DNA from: a virus
DNA: 48,763 nt
IMG/VR virus record: IMGVR_UViG_3300020147_000013
Location: 1 to 48,763 of that record
Reading direction: 5' to 3' (one strand)
The notes under the pieces were generated by a model that searched no databases, was not told the DNA's origin, and saw only the letters and a list, made by a program, of their open reading frames with translations. This document shows, in pieces, positions 38,427 through 47,047 of the stretch. A program made the translations under genes and the position numbers. Each line of letters starts with the position of its first letter. Position 1 is the first letter of the stretch.

Positions 38427-39128
38427 ATGCCTACACGTTTCCCTGGTCCCGTACTTAACCGTGATTGTAATCGCGGCGAACGCGAATGGTTCTCGAACCT
38501 TCCCGTTGGTAAATCTCCGGACCTTATTGAATATTTTAATGATTTTTTGGTTGCTCAAGACTATGCCGCTTCCGACTGGGTTGTTACTGAAACCCAATCT
38601 GGTGCGACGCAAGCCCTTGCTGCCGATGAAGTTGGTGGAGCTCTGTTGCTCACTAACGATGCCGCTGACGACGATGTTGTTCAGCTTCAAAGCACCGAGA
38701 TGTGGTTTAAAATCTCGCCCGGCAAACGCGCCTGGTTTGAGTGCAAATTCAAAATTTCGGACGCCACGCAAGCGGATTGCTTTGTTGGTTTCGCCTCGAC
38801 GGATACGTCGCTCATCGCCGGGACGACTGATTCGATCGGTTTCCGTAAGCTTGATGGCTCAACTAGCTTACTGTCGATTACGGAAGATAACACGACTGAG
38901 ACAACTAATAGTGCCGCGACCATGGTTGCGGACACGTACGTCACGGCCAGTTTCTACTGGGATGGTGTTTCGTCGATTAAGTTCTTTATCAATCGCGCTC
39001 TGACTGCCACGCACACTACGAATATCGAGCAAACGAACAAGTTGGCGCTCACGCTCTGCCTCCAAAACGGTGAAGCGGTCGCGAAAACCATGTCTGTGGA
39101 TTACGTATACGTCGGCTTGGAACGCTAA
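38427..39128 (+). CDS. Jelly-roll (lectin-like) virion protein
   Basis: The 233-aa beta-rich protein has YFNDFLVAQDY, WFKISPGKRAWFECKFKISD, FVGFASTDTSLIAG, VTASFYWDGVSSIKFFING-like and VDYVYVGLER segments. These are typical of concanavalin/LamG-like phage proteins encoded after the capsid. It is probably a head surface protein. The N-terminal NRGEREWF motif is common to the group. Confidence 0.6.
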   Translation: MPTRFPGPVLNRDCNRGEREWFSNLPVGKSPDLIEYFNDFLVAQDYAASDWVVTETQSGATQALAADEVGGALLLTNDAADDDVVQLQSTEMWFKISPGKRAWFECKFKISDATQADCFVGFASTDTSLIAGTTDSIGFRKLDGSTSLLSITEDNTTETTNSAATMVADTYVTASFYWDGVSSIKFFINRALTATHTTNIEQTNKLALTLCLQNGEAVAKTMSVDYVYVGLER

Positions 39129-39153
39129 TCCGATAATTTAAGGAGTAGCGAAA

Positions 39154-39465
39154 ATGGTTAAGCTAAAAACACTTGCTGATTTGACGGTTACTACTGCGGG
39201 AACGCGTGTCCAGATAAACTCGGGCACGCTTCTTCGCTGCACTAGTTGTGTTCTTCAGGCTCATGAGGACAACACAGGAAAAATCTACATCGGCGATGCA
39301 GACGTTGCGGCTGGACGCGGTATCGCGCTCGCGCCCGATGCGGTTTTCGCCTACGGCGCAGACCAATCTGGTCGTCCCGGCGGTGAAGAGTTTGATTTGG
39401 CATCGATCTATGTGGACGCAGAGACGAACGGCAACAAAGTAAAAATCCTCTACGTCGCTCGATAA
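39154..39465 (+). CDS. Small beta-rich virion protein (103 aa)
   Basis: GGAGTAGCGAAA precedes the ATG. The protein reads as a short beta barrel (GTRVQINSGTLLRCTSCVLQ, KIYIGDADVAAGRG, VKILYVAR). Proteins like this lie near capsid genes in several podoviruses. The function is unknown. Confidence 0.65.
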   Translation: MVKLKTLADLTVTTAGTRVQINSGTLLRCTSCVLQAHEDNTGKIYIGDADVAAGRGIALAPDAVFAYGADQSGRPGGEEFDLASIYVDAETNGNKVKILYVAR

Positions 39466-39485
39466 TCTCTTCCTGAAAGAAATAA

Positions 39486-40376
39486 ATGCCTTTTTCAATA
39501 TCTAATCCGCCTTCTAGCGGCGGTTCCAGCGGTTCGTTCGAGGATGCTGCATTTACTGGGGATGAAGCTGATTTTTTTGATAGCTTGCTGGTCCTGAGTG
39601 ATGGGAGCGATCGCCCAATTATCACATCCAATTTCGCTCAATTCGAGGATACAGAGGGCGATGCCTATCTGTTTCTAGGCGGCGATGTAGATAGCGACGG
39701 GCCGCAAGTTGCAACTCTCGGTTCAGATATATGGATGGAAGTCGGGCCTGGTGATAGACCTCAAGGGGACATAGGCTTCCTAACCAATAACATATCGTAT
39801 ATTGGCTGGGTGAAGCGCGAAGGGCAGCAAATTGCGTTGCCGGGCTATCGGGCACCTAAAGGCATATTTGTAAATGAGACGATTGGTTTCGTTCCGTCTA
39901 GCGAAGCGACTTCACTTAATCTAAGCAGTAATATCGCTCAATTTTCTTATTCTGGAACAGTCGCTGGTAGTAATCGCCGCGTTGACTTGAATAACGTAGA
40001 GGCATTTTCTGTTAAAAATCCCGCCGGACCGTATGTGGAAATCTACACCGGACTTTCCAGCATTTATCGAATGCAGACCAACTTGAATTTCGGTTTGAAT
40101 TCGAATGGAAGTACATCAGGGAAACTTTGTTTCACAGACACTAACGGCAATGCTGACGGTAAGCGGCTTGAAACAAAGACTCTTTCGGGCGGCACGCTTA
40201 GCGTTACCAATGCAAGTGTAACTGCTAACACGTGCTTCTATGCTAGTTGTACGAGTGCATCTAACCAAGGATTTCTGACCTTCACGCCCAGTGCAGGTAG
40301 CGGCTACACGATTACTTCTTCTAATGCCTCGGATGCGTCGACTTACAAAATCTTATTGATTGAAAACGGGTATTAA
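39486..40376 (+). CDS. Probable fibre or spike protein (296 aa)
   Basis: The Ser/Gly-rich start (ISNPPSSGGSSGS) is followed by a beta-rich, Asn/Ser/Thr-rich body. The C-terminal stretch (GGTLSVTNASVTANTCFYA, TFTPSAGSGYTITSSNASDA) resembles the trimeric tips of phage fibres. The two Cys pairs are unusual for a fibre. A receptor-binding or head-fibre role is inferred. Confidence 0.5.
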   Translation: MPFSISNPPSSGGSSGSFEDAAFTGDEADFFDSLLVLSDGSDRPIITSNFAQFEDTEGDAYLFLGGDVDSDGPQVATLGSDIWMEVGPGDRPQGDIGFLTNNISYIGWVKREGQQIALPGYRAPKGIFVNETIGFVPSSEATSLNLSSNIAQFSYSGTVAGSNRRVDLNNVEAFSVKNPAGPYVEIYTGLSSIYRMQTNLNFGLNSNGSTSGKLCFTDTNGNADGKRLETKTLSGGTLSVTNASVTANTCFYASCTSASNQGFLTFTPSAGSGYTITSSNASDASTYKILLIENGY

Positions 40377-40378
40377 AA

Positions 40379-40684
40379 ATGAAACGGAAGCGCTCAAAAC
40401 CGTCTCTTGATCAGAATGTCGTAACAAATTTCGCATTTGCTGTTCAGCCTGACCAAAGCGGTATTAATGCCGCGAGAGTGCTCTGTTACACACAATATCG
40501 AGTCGAAGGTAAGCCAGAACTAACCGGCCGTTCTCCCGCTATTCAGATTGAACTGAGTGGGGAAGAGCTAGAAACCTTTCGTGCCATGTACGATTCACTC
40601 CTTAGTTTTGTGGCGAAGCAAAAGAATTTTATCGTTCCTAAAGAACTGCCAGAAGCACTTACGCCTGCCAAAGAAGAAAAGTAA
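40379..40684 (+). CDS. Virion-region hypothetical (101 aa)
   Basis: Start ATG two bases after the fibre-like gene. It has a basic N-terminus (KRKRSKPSL), a SPAIQIELSGEELETFRAMY segment and a Lys-rich tail. I do not recognise it. Confidence 0.6.
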   Translation: MKRKRSKPSLDQNVVTNFAFAVQPDQSGINAARVLCYTQYRVEGKPELTGRSPAIQIELSGEELETFRAMYDSLLSFVAKQKNFIVPKELPEALTPAKEEK

Positions 40685-40984
40685 ATGGCCAATAAGCGTA
40701 GTGGAAATACGTTCTATATTGATACCGAATACGAAGGGGCTGACGATGAGTTGGCGCTTCCTTGTCGAGTTACGTCGATTATCGTTTCAGCTACCACCGC
40801 TGACGCTGAAGTGGTTCTAGCAGACGGTGCACTTGCAACTAAATTGGATCTGAGAGTTGCAACTGATGGTACCACACAAATTTTCGATTTTTCTCAATCT
40901 CCGATCGTTTTTACGTCGAGTATCCGACCCACAACCCTAACGAACGCGGTTGTGACGTGCGTACTTCGCGAAAGTAAAGGTTAA
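40685..40984 (+). CDS. Small beta-rich virion protein (99 aa)
   Basis: It directly abuts the previous stop. Beta strands alternate (RVTSIIVSATTADAEVVLAD, TQIFDFSQSPIVFTS, NAVVTCVLRES). It resembles the 39154-39465 protein in size and style, so the two may be related minor virion proteins. Confidence 0.6.
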   Translation: MANKRSGNTFYIDTEYEGADDELALPCRVTSIIVSATTADAEVVLADGALATKLDLRVATDGTTQIFDFSQSPIVFTSSIRPTTLTNAVVTCVLRESKG

Positions 40985-40990
40985 CTAGTC

Positions 40991-42184
40991 TTGGCTATCA
41001 GTTACAGAGTCAGAACATTTTCAGATATCGTGGCCGCAATCCGCGAAGAAATGAAGATTCAAGCTGGTGACTTAGAGTCTATCAAGCGGATTAAACGCAA
41101 CGTAAACGAGATTTACGAACAAGAAGTTGCGGCTTTTCATAACTGGAAGTGGCTTAAGAAGAGTATTGACCTGACAGTTCCCGCGGCGATTGAAACGGGC
41201 ACTGTATCGGTTACTGAAGGCTCGCCTTCTATTACGTTTTCGTCCGCCCCGGCTAATTCTCAGTCAGGCCGCTGGTTCAGCGTTCAGGGCCAAATTGAAC
41301 GGTATCGGATTTTGTCGCATACCGCTGGCGATGCTACTGCGATTCTCGAAGCCCCTTTTTCCGGCGAAACAGACACCGACCTTACATATACTGTTTGGTC
41401 TGACCGCATCGCGCTTCCGGTTGATTGCTCTGAGACTGTAGAAGTCACGCACGACGATCTTGAGAGTCCACTTGAAGGTAAAGGTCTACAAGAGTTTCGA
41501 CGTATCGTTAACGCAAATCCCAAGTGTGAAGGCGTTCCTTCTTGCTACCACACTGGTGAGCCTGTCGATCCTGTTCAATTTACAGCTATCTCTGGACTCC
41601 CGGCCTCGGCTACGCGCGCGTCGGCTGGATATGTAAAGACGATTGTATTTGCAACCTCTGTTGCGGATTACCTTGAAGAAGGCGACCGCATTCTTATTAC
41701 TGGCGCTGGACACTATAGCTATTTGGGTACGGCCGTTGTGGTTTCGTCGGTTTCGACTACCACAATCACATATACCAACGCGATCGAATACACTGAGTCG
41801 ACCACTGCGGATACCAGTATTTCTATTAGCCTTCTGAATCAGGACACTGAGACGGAAGCCTACAAAGAACTGCACCTTTATCCTGCGATTTCGGAAGATA
41901 GGCACACGCTTCACATCGATTACATCCAGAGCCCGCCCGCGTTGGTCGAGGACTCGGACGAACCGCGGATACCGCTCAAAGATAGAAACGTATTAGTTTA
42001 CGGCGGCTTAATGTTATCGTGGGATCGTGAGCGCTTTCCTGATGCTGCAGCCAAAAATGAAGCGAGATTTTATAACAAACTCGCGCGCATGGCTGGCCGA
42101 ATTGGCGATAGCACCGACCAAGCCAAACTTATTCCATCTAAGTCCTACTTACAGAACTTGAGACGTAGACGTAGGGGGCGCTAA
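40991..42184 (+). CDS. Head-tail adaptor protein
   Basis: The TTG start follows AAAGG. The 397-aa protein has the N-terminal helices of podovirus adaptors (RIKRNVNEIYEQEVAAFHNW, KWLKKSIDLTVP), an inserted beta domain with Cys, and a C-terminal helical part (RIPLKDRNVLVYGGLMLSW, KLARMAGRIGDSTDQ). It should bind below the portal ring and connect it to the tail. Confidence 0.75.
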   Translation: MAISYRVRTFSDIVAAIREEMKIQAGDLESIKRIKRNVNEIYEQEVAAFHNWKWLKKSIDLTVPAAIETGTVSVTEGSPSITFSSAPANSQSGRWFSVQGQIERYRILSHTAGDATAILEAPFSGETDTDLTYTVWSDRIALPVDCSETVEVTHDDLESPLEGKGLQEFRRIVNANPKCEGVPSCYHTGEPVDPVQFTAISGLPASATRASAGYVKTIVFATSVADYLEEGDRILITGAGHYSYLGTAVVVSSVSTTTITYTNAIEYTESTTADTSISISLLNQDTETEAYKELHLYPAISEDRHTLHIDYIQSPPALVEDSDEPRIPLKDRNVLVYGGLMLSWDRERFPDAAAKNEARFYNKLARMAGRIGDSTDQAKLIPSKSYLQNLRRRRRGR

Positions 42185-43755
42185 TGCCGCCTATTCCATT
42201 AAAGGTTTTCCCCTGGATCGGGGGACTAAATACCTCACTCGACGCATCCACGATTGGTGCGAACGAGCTCACGATTGCAGATAACATCGTATTCGGTACT
42301 CAAGGGAGCCGAAAGAAGCGCGATGGTATCGATTTCGACTGGGACGATGCATCTAATGGTACTGACTCACTGATAGCCGGTATTGATTTCTGGTATGGAA
42401 CCGCTGCGGGTAAGACTCAGAAGGTTGTCACTCTGAGCGACGCGAAGAACTTCTATACATATAACCCCACGTCTGGCGCGCGCACAGCAATTACAGACGG
42501 AGGCACTGCATATCCTGCAGCTATCACAACTGCAACGATGTTAGTGTTTAACAATAAGTTGTTGGTTGCCGTAGACGGAGCAAACAACGTTGTGAAGGCT
42601 TGGACAGGCTCGGGGGATATCGCGGATCTCGGTGGAACTCCCCCAAAAGCTTCGCTGTTACAGTCCCATCTTGGTCGAGTCTGGTGCAACGATAAGACTC
42701 GTATAGATAGATTACACTACTCGACGACAGGTAATGAAGAAGAGTGGAACGGCATCGGAGATAGCGGAGCTCTAGATATAGGCACTGGCGACGGAGATCC
42801 AGAAGGTATTACGGCTATCTTCCCGACATTTAAAGGTGTCCTTTATGTCGCGAAGAAAACGAAGCTGTACAAGATTTTAGGGGAAACGCCTGAGACGTTT
42901 CAAATCGTAGAGGTCAGTAAGGGCTTAGGTTGTGTTGGACAAAATTCCATAGCCCAAATTGACCAAGACGATATGGTCTTTGTCTCTGAGCGTGGAATTC
43001 ACTCGCTGGCGTCCACAGATAAGTTCGGTGATTTCGAAGCGGCGTTTTTGTCGGCCCCGATCCAAGCGACTTTCATCGAAAGTATTCCGGCAGCACGGCG
43101 CAAATATATTTGGGGAAGGTACCTTAACCACATTAACAGTGTGGCATTTGCATTGACCGACGAACAGACTGCGTCCGGCGAGAATAAATCGATCTATCTA
43201 TACAACTTGCCGCTTAAGAGTTGGTACGTTTGGCCGGACGTTTCCTGCGAATGCATGTTCATTGTTCAACAGACCGATATGAAACGACTGTTTCTGGGCG
43301 GCTCCACTACTCGACTTGCAAAGACCTTCAACGGAACCAATTACGACTTAAATACGTCTGGTACGGAAACGGCGATTATTCCGAGAATTCGAACCGGATA
43401 CATTGCACCTTCTGGTGATAACTTAATAATTCACGCCTTTAAGGGCTTCGGATTGATTTACCGCCCGATTGGGACTCACACAGTTACCGCGTCAGTAAAG
43501 ATAGATAACTTTCCGACTCAATCATTCGCATTTTCTCAGCAAGATTCGGCAGATCTTCTTGGCAGTACATTCGTATTGGGAACGTCACTCTTGGGAGTCG
43601 ACGCCGTACTGGCTCCCTATGTCTACAGCATGGATGGTTATGGCCGGTCTGTTCAAATCACAATTACGCAATCCGGGACAGACGAAGAAATAGAAATTCA
43701 AGGATTTGTTTTGTTCTACGAGCCTTCGAGCCCGATGAATGAGGTTACTGAATAA
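42184..43755 (+). CDS. Tail nozzle-like beta-propeller protein
   Basis: The 523-aa protein starts FPWIGGLNTSLDASTI and NIVFGTQGSRKKRDGI, the opening of a family of podovirus tail proteins next to the adaptor gene. Repeated blades follow (LLVAVDGANNVVKAW, VLYVAKKTKLYKILGE, MVFVSERGIHSLAS). It probably forms the tail tube or nozzle below the adaptor, like T7 gp12 or P22 gp10 in role. It overlaps the adaptor stop by one base. Confidence 0.7.
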   Translation: MPPIPLKVFPWIGGLNTSLDASTIGANELTIADNIVFGTQGSRKKRDGIDFDWDDASNGTDSLIAGIDFWYGTAAGKTQKVVTLSDAKNFYTYNPTSGARTAITDGGTAYPAAITTATMLVFNNKLLVAVDGANNVVKAWTGSGDIADLGGTPPKASLLQSHLGRVWCNDKTRIDRLHYSTTGNEEEWNGIGDSGALDIGTGDGDPEGITAIFPTFKGVLYVAKKTKLYKILGETPETFQIVEVSKGLGCVGQNSIAQIDQDDMVFVSERGIHSLASTDKFGDFEAAFLSAPIQATFIESIPAARRKYIWGRYLNHINSVAFALTDEQTASGENKSIYLYNLPLKSWYVWPDVSCECMFIVQQTDMKRLFLGGSTTRLAKTFNGTNYDLNTSGTETAIIPRIRTGYIAPSGDNLIIHAFKGFGLIYRPIGTHTVTASVKIDNFPTQSFAFSQQDSADLLGSTFVLGTSLLGVDAVLAPYVYSMDGYGRSVQITITQSGTDEEIEIQGFVLFYEPSSPMNEVTE

Positions 43756-44601
43756 ATGCCCACGTTAACGATTACAAAAAGCTATGATGATGGTTCAGTT
43801 CTTACTGAAGCGCATCTAGATGCCATTAAAGATTCGATCGAGGCTTTCGTCAATTCGACCAAACTTGACTCCGACAATATTCAAGCCGGAGGGGTTAGTG
43901 CAGCTAATCTTGCGTCTAACAGCGTTGTTGCTGCAAAGATCGATACAGGTGCAGTAGAGACTGCGAAGCTGGCTGACGGTGCCGTTACAACACTTAAGAT
44001 TGCGGATGATAATATTACAACGGATAAGCTTGCTGATGATAGTGTTACTGCGGATAAGATTGCGGACGATAGCGTTACTACCGATAAGATCGCGGATAGT
44101 AATATCACTACGGATAAGATAGCTGACTCCAACGTTACAACTGCCAAGATTGCCGCGGCGAACGTTACGAACGCTAAGCTTGCCAATCCAAATTACGCCG
44201 TATCAGGTGCAAGCGGAACGTTTGATACTACATCAAGTAGTTATACTGATGTAACTAACCTGAGCGTTTCAATCACGACTGTAGCTAATCGCCACGTTGA
44301 GATTGGTTTGATACCGTCGTCAGAAGGAGCTTCAATCGTTGGTTTCTTTAACGCGGGCGTCGATCAGTTTTGTGAGGGAACATTAGCTATCCTAGAAGAT
44401 GGAAACGCTATCGCAGAGATACGACTTTCTACCTACGCTGTTACTACAAACCTTGCAGGCTTTGGACCAGGCTCTGTAAGGCACGTTAGGATTGCTCCCA
44501 GCGCAGGCTCACATACATATAAGGTACAGATTCGTGCAACTGTTGGAACATCCGCGAGGGCGGCAGTTTATCATTGTCGCCTATATGTTAGAGAAGTCTA
44601 A
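43756..44601 (+). CDS. Trimeric fibre-like protein with decapeptide repeats
   Basis: After a short N-terminal domain (LTEAHLDAIKDSIEAFVN), residues about 45-140 carry tandem ten-residue repeats of the type SVTTDKIADD / NITTDKIADS. The beta-rich C-terminal domain (about 150-281) is the likely tip. Such repeats make stalks in phage fibres and collars. The 281-aa length suggests a short fibre attached to head or tail. Confidence 0.75.
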   Translation: MPTLTITKSYDDGSVLTEAHLDAIKDSIEAFVNSTKLDSDNIQAGGVSAANLASNSVVAAKIDTGAVETAKLADGAVTTLKIADDNITTDKLADDSVTADKIADDSVTTDKIADSNITTDKIADSNVTTAKIAAANVTNAKLANPNYAVSGASGTFDTTSSSYTDVTNLSVSITTVANRHVEIGLIPSSEGASIVGFFNAGVDQFCEGTLAILEDGNAIAEIRLSTYAVTTNLAGFGPGSVRHVRIAPSAGSHTYKVQIRATVGTSARAAVYHCRLYVREV

Positions 44602-44622
44602 ATTAATATAACTAACTAGAAA

Positions 44623-44631
44623 TGTTATAAT
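44623..44631 (+). promoter_or_regulatory. Extended -10 promoter giving a leaderless start
   Basis: TGTTATAAT ends six bases before the ATG at 44638. Transcription would start at or next to the A of ATG. A CTAACTAG element lies just upstream. Confidence 0.6.
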
Positions 44632-44637
44632 AATGGG

Positions 44638-45027
44638 ATGTTAGTTCGGGAATTCAATCCCCACAGTGATTACGCGATGTTAGTTGATTGGTGGACCAGG
44701 CGAGACTTCCCGCCGGTACATCTTCACAGTTTGCCGCCCACAGGCATAGTAGTTGAACGAGACGGATTACCTGTCTGTGCAGGCTTCCTTTATAAGCCCG
44801 AGAACATAGCTTGGGCTGAATGGATTGTTTCGAACCCGGATGCAGATAGCGATACTAGGCACTACGGCCTGGATCTTCTAATGAGCATGCTGCACTCCGT
44901 AGCTAAGAATTTTGGATATCGAGTCGTTTTCACGTCCAGCAATAATGCTGAATGGATGGAACGGCTAAAAAAACATGGTTATTTGGTTGGGGATACAAGT
45001 GTAACCCAACTATTTAAACCGCTTTAA
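44638..45027 (+). CDS. GNAT-like acetyltransferase of podovirus type
   Basis: The 129-aa protein opens LVREFNPHSDYAMLVDWWTRR, then LPPTGIVVERDGLPVCAGFLY, WAEWIVSNPDAD, and GYRVVFTSSNNAEWMERLKKHGY. This pattern is the GNAT-like protein often found near tail genes of podoviruses. No clear acetyl-CoA loop (Q/RxxGxG/A) is visible, so it may be inactive or structural. No ribosome site is seen, and it is probably read from the leaderless promoter just upstream. Confidence 0.65.
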   Translation: MLVREFNPHSDYAMLVDWWTRRDFPPVHLHSLPPTGIVVERDGLPVCAGFLYKPENIAWAEWIVSNPDADSDTRHYGLDLLMSMLHSVAKNFGYRVVFTSSNNAEWMERLKKHGYLVGDTSVTQLFKPL

Positions 45028-45040
45028 AGTTAGTTAGTGA

Positions 45041-46132
45041 ATGCCTGCATTTTCTAGTATAGCCCTTGGCGTAGCTGGCCTTGGGGCCGGAGCCGTATCC
45101 GGCGCGATGGGTAAGCGTAGAGAAGATTCTTCTGGAATTACCCTTTCAGCGGCCTCTGACACAGAGACAGGTGCCCTTGGTTTACAGAACCGTGGAATGG
45201 CTGGGTTGGAAGATCTGACCAATGCCGGACCTGGGTTGTCCGATGTTCAGAATGCTACTTCGGCTGGACGTAGTTTCTCGTCCATGTTGGAAGAGTATTC
45301 TCGTACCGGCGGTATCCCCACTGCCGATGATATCTCTACTGGTAACAATCTTGCTGGCGGCCTTTTTAATCAACGCCGCACCCAACTCGAACAAAACTTT
45401 AATGATCAAAATACTGAAGCTAGTCGCCTTGCTGCGCGACTTGGCCGCGGTGTCGACGATCCTATTATTCAAGCGAAACTCCGTACTGGTTTCATGAAAG
45501 ACCAGGCCCTTCTGGATGCTGAGCAATCCGACTATGGTAATACTATTGCGATGAATCTCCCGGGCGCGCGCCTCGGATATGCCCAACAGAACGTTGGACT
45601 TCTTGATTCTATGGCAGCCAAAGCTTTTAGTAACCGCGCAGCGATTACAGCACTTGGTTCGAACATAGTGAACTCGGAACGGAACTTTAGACTACAAACC
45701 GGCGAACGTTGGGGTAAGTCTCAACAGGGCGGCGGTCTTGGCGATGCACTGACTGGCGGTATTGCTGGCCTCGGCGCAGGTCTTGGCATGGCTGATAACA
45801 TTGCGGGACTCTTCCCCGGAAGCCCGCCCCCTGGAGTTTCTGGATATGGTCCGACCGCTCCAGGCTCTTCTACGGGAATTGGTTCCCTTGGAGCTTGGTC
45901 CGGAGCTAGTCCCGGCGCGGTAAGCCGTGGCATATCTGGATTTGGTCCTACCATCCCCGGAGCTACAACCGGATTTGGTTCACAAGGTCCCTATAGTGGC
46001 GGTGGAAATACCACGGGCTTAACGTTCGACGGTATGAGTATATCGCCTTCCCCTGTTGGCCCTGCGGCCGCATCGGGATTTGGTCCTTCGTCTGTTTGGA
46101 GTTTCTTACAACGAATGGGAACACGAGGTTAA
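45041..46132 (+). CDS. Internal virion protein with Gly/Pro/Ser repeats (363 aa)
   Basis: The N-terminus is hydrophobic and glycine-rich (SIALGVAGLGAGAVSGAMG). A helical middle (NQRRTQLEQNFNDQNTEASR) is followed by a hydrophobic glycine block. The C-terminal third has repeats SGYGPTAPGSSTGIGS / SGFGPTIPGATTGFGS / SGFGPSS. Proteins of this composition in this position are minor internal or ejection proteins in podoviruses. Confidence 0.65.
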   Translation: MPAFSSIALGVAGLGAGAVSGAMGKRREDSSGITLSAASDTETGALGLQNRGMAGLEDLTNAGPGLSDVQNATSAGRSFSSMLEEYSRTGGIPTADDISTGNNLAGGLFNQRRTQLEQNFNDQNTEASRLAARLGRGVDDPIIQAKLRTGFMKDQALLDAEQSDYGNTIAMNLPGARLGYAQQNVGLLDSMAAKAFSNRAAITALGSNIVNSERNFRLQTGERWGKSQQGGGLGDALTGGIAGLGAGLGMADNIAGLFPGSPPPGVSGYGPTAPGSSTGIGSLGAWSGASPGAVSRGISGFGPTIPGATTGFGSQGPYSGGGNTTGLTFDGMSISPSPVGPAAASGFGPSSVWSFLQRMGTRG

Positions 46133-46135
46133 GTA

Positions 46136-47047
46136 ATGGCTGATTTGAGTGAAATTTTATCAGCTTTTAAGGCTTTGGATAGTGGCGTTACACGCCTTGC
46201 TACTTCGAAGGCGATAGCTGGTGCGAATGAGCAAGTGAACCAAATGAATGCGTCTATTGCTGACGAGCAAGAGCGAACTATGGGTTTGCGTCAGATTGCG
46301 AACAGCCTCACGATGCAACTCTCGCAGATTGGCGCGCCCAACGAAGATATCGCTCAGGTGTCTCAGTCTATCGCGCCCAAGGCCCCTCTGATTCAGTCGG
46401 CCGAACAAGGTTATATTTCTGGAACTCCTTTGGAGCGGCAACGTTCTAAGGAGCTTCTGGATAGGGAACGCGCTACACGCATGGAACAAATCAAGACCAT
46501 GTATGGTTCAAAGTTGGACCAAAAGTCTCTTGGTATTCTTGAGCGGAGTACTGCTAAGTTTAATTCCTTGTCCGCTAAAACTTTTGAAGCTTTAGATGCA
46601 TCTCAAAAACTCTTTAAAGCAATAACCAATAAAGAATCGCTTACTGACGAAGTTCTCAAAACCTTCGCCGCTAAAGCTTCAGGCGAAGTTGGTAACTTGA
46701 CCGAAGCCGAACGTAACGCGTTCGCAGGCGGACGTAGTTTGTTGGATCGCATTATGCGCTCGACTAAAAAGAATATCTGGGGAACTCTCCTCGATTCTGA
46801 CCGTCAGCAACTAATGAATCTCGCCAAAATCTTTAATAGCGGTGCCAAGGGTGCGCTTATGCGCCGGGCCGACCTTCTCTCTGGTCAGGCTTCCAAACTC
46901 ACTGGTCGCGATAAGGCCGAAGTGATGGACCTTATGTTGCCTGCCGACGCTTTAATGCTCATGGAAATGGGCGATCCCGCGGTTCCTGGCCAAGCTTCTG
47001 CGCCTGCGCCCGGCGGTCTTGGAGCCCCTAGTCGTTACCTTAAATAA
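46136..47047 (+). CDS. Internal virion protein, helical (303 aa)
   Basis: It lies between two other internal-virion-type genes. It is mostly helical with coiled-coil stretches (ANEQVNQMNASIADEQERTM) and a Pro/Ala-rich end (VPGQASAPAPGGLGAP). No catalytic motif is seen. Ejection into the periplasm with DNA is a reasonable inference. Confidence 0.65.
   Translation: MADLSEILSAFKALDSGVTRLATSKAIAGANEQVNQMNASIADEQERTMGLRQIANSLTMQLSQIGAPNEDIAQVSQSIAPKAPLIQSAEQGYISGTPLERQRSKELLDRERATRMEQIKTMYGSKLDQKSLGILERSTAKFNSLSAKTFEALDASQKLFKAITNKESLTDEVLKTFAAKASGEVGNLTEAERNAFAGGRSLLDRIMRSTKKNIWGTLLDSDRQQLMNLAKIFNSGAKGALMRRADLLSGQASKLTGRDKAEVMDLMLPADALMLMEMGDPAVPGQASAPAPGGLGAPSRYLK

Noticed and set aside
41486-41914. 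Minus-strand frame opposite the adaptor gene
   Set aside because: Antisense shadow. The plus-strand adaptor has clear family features.
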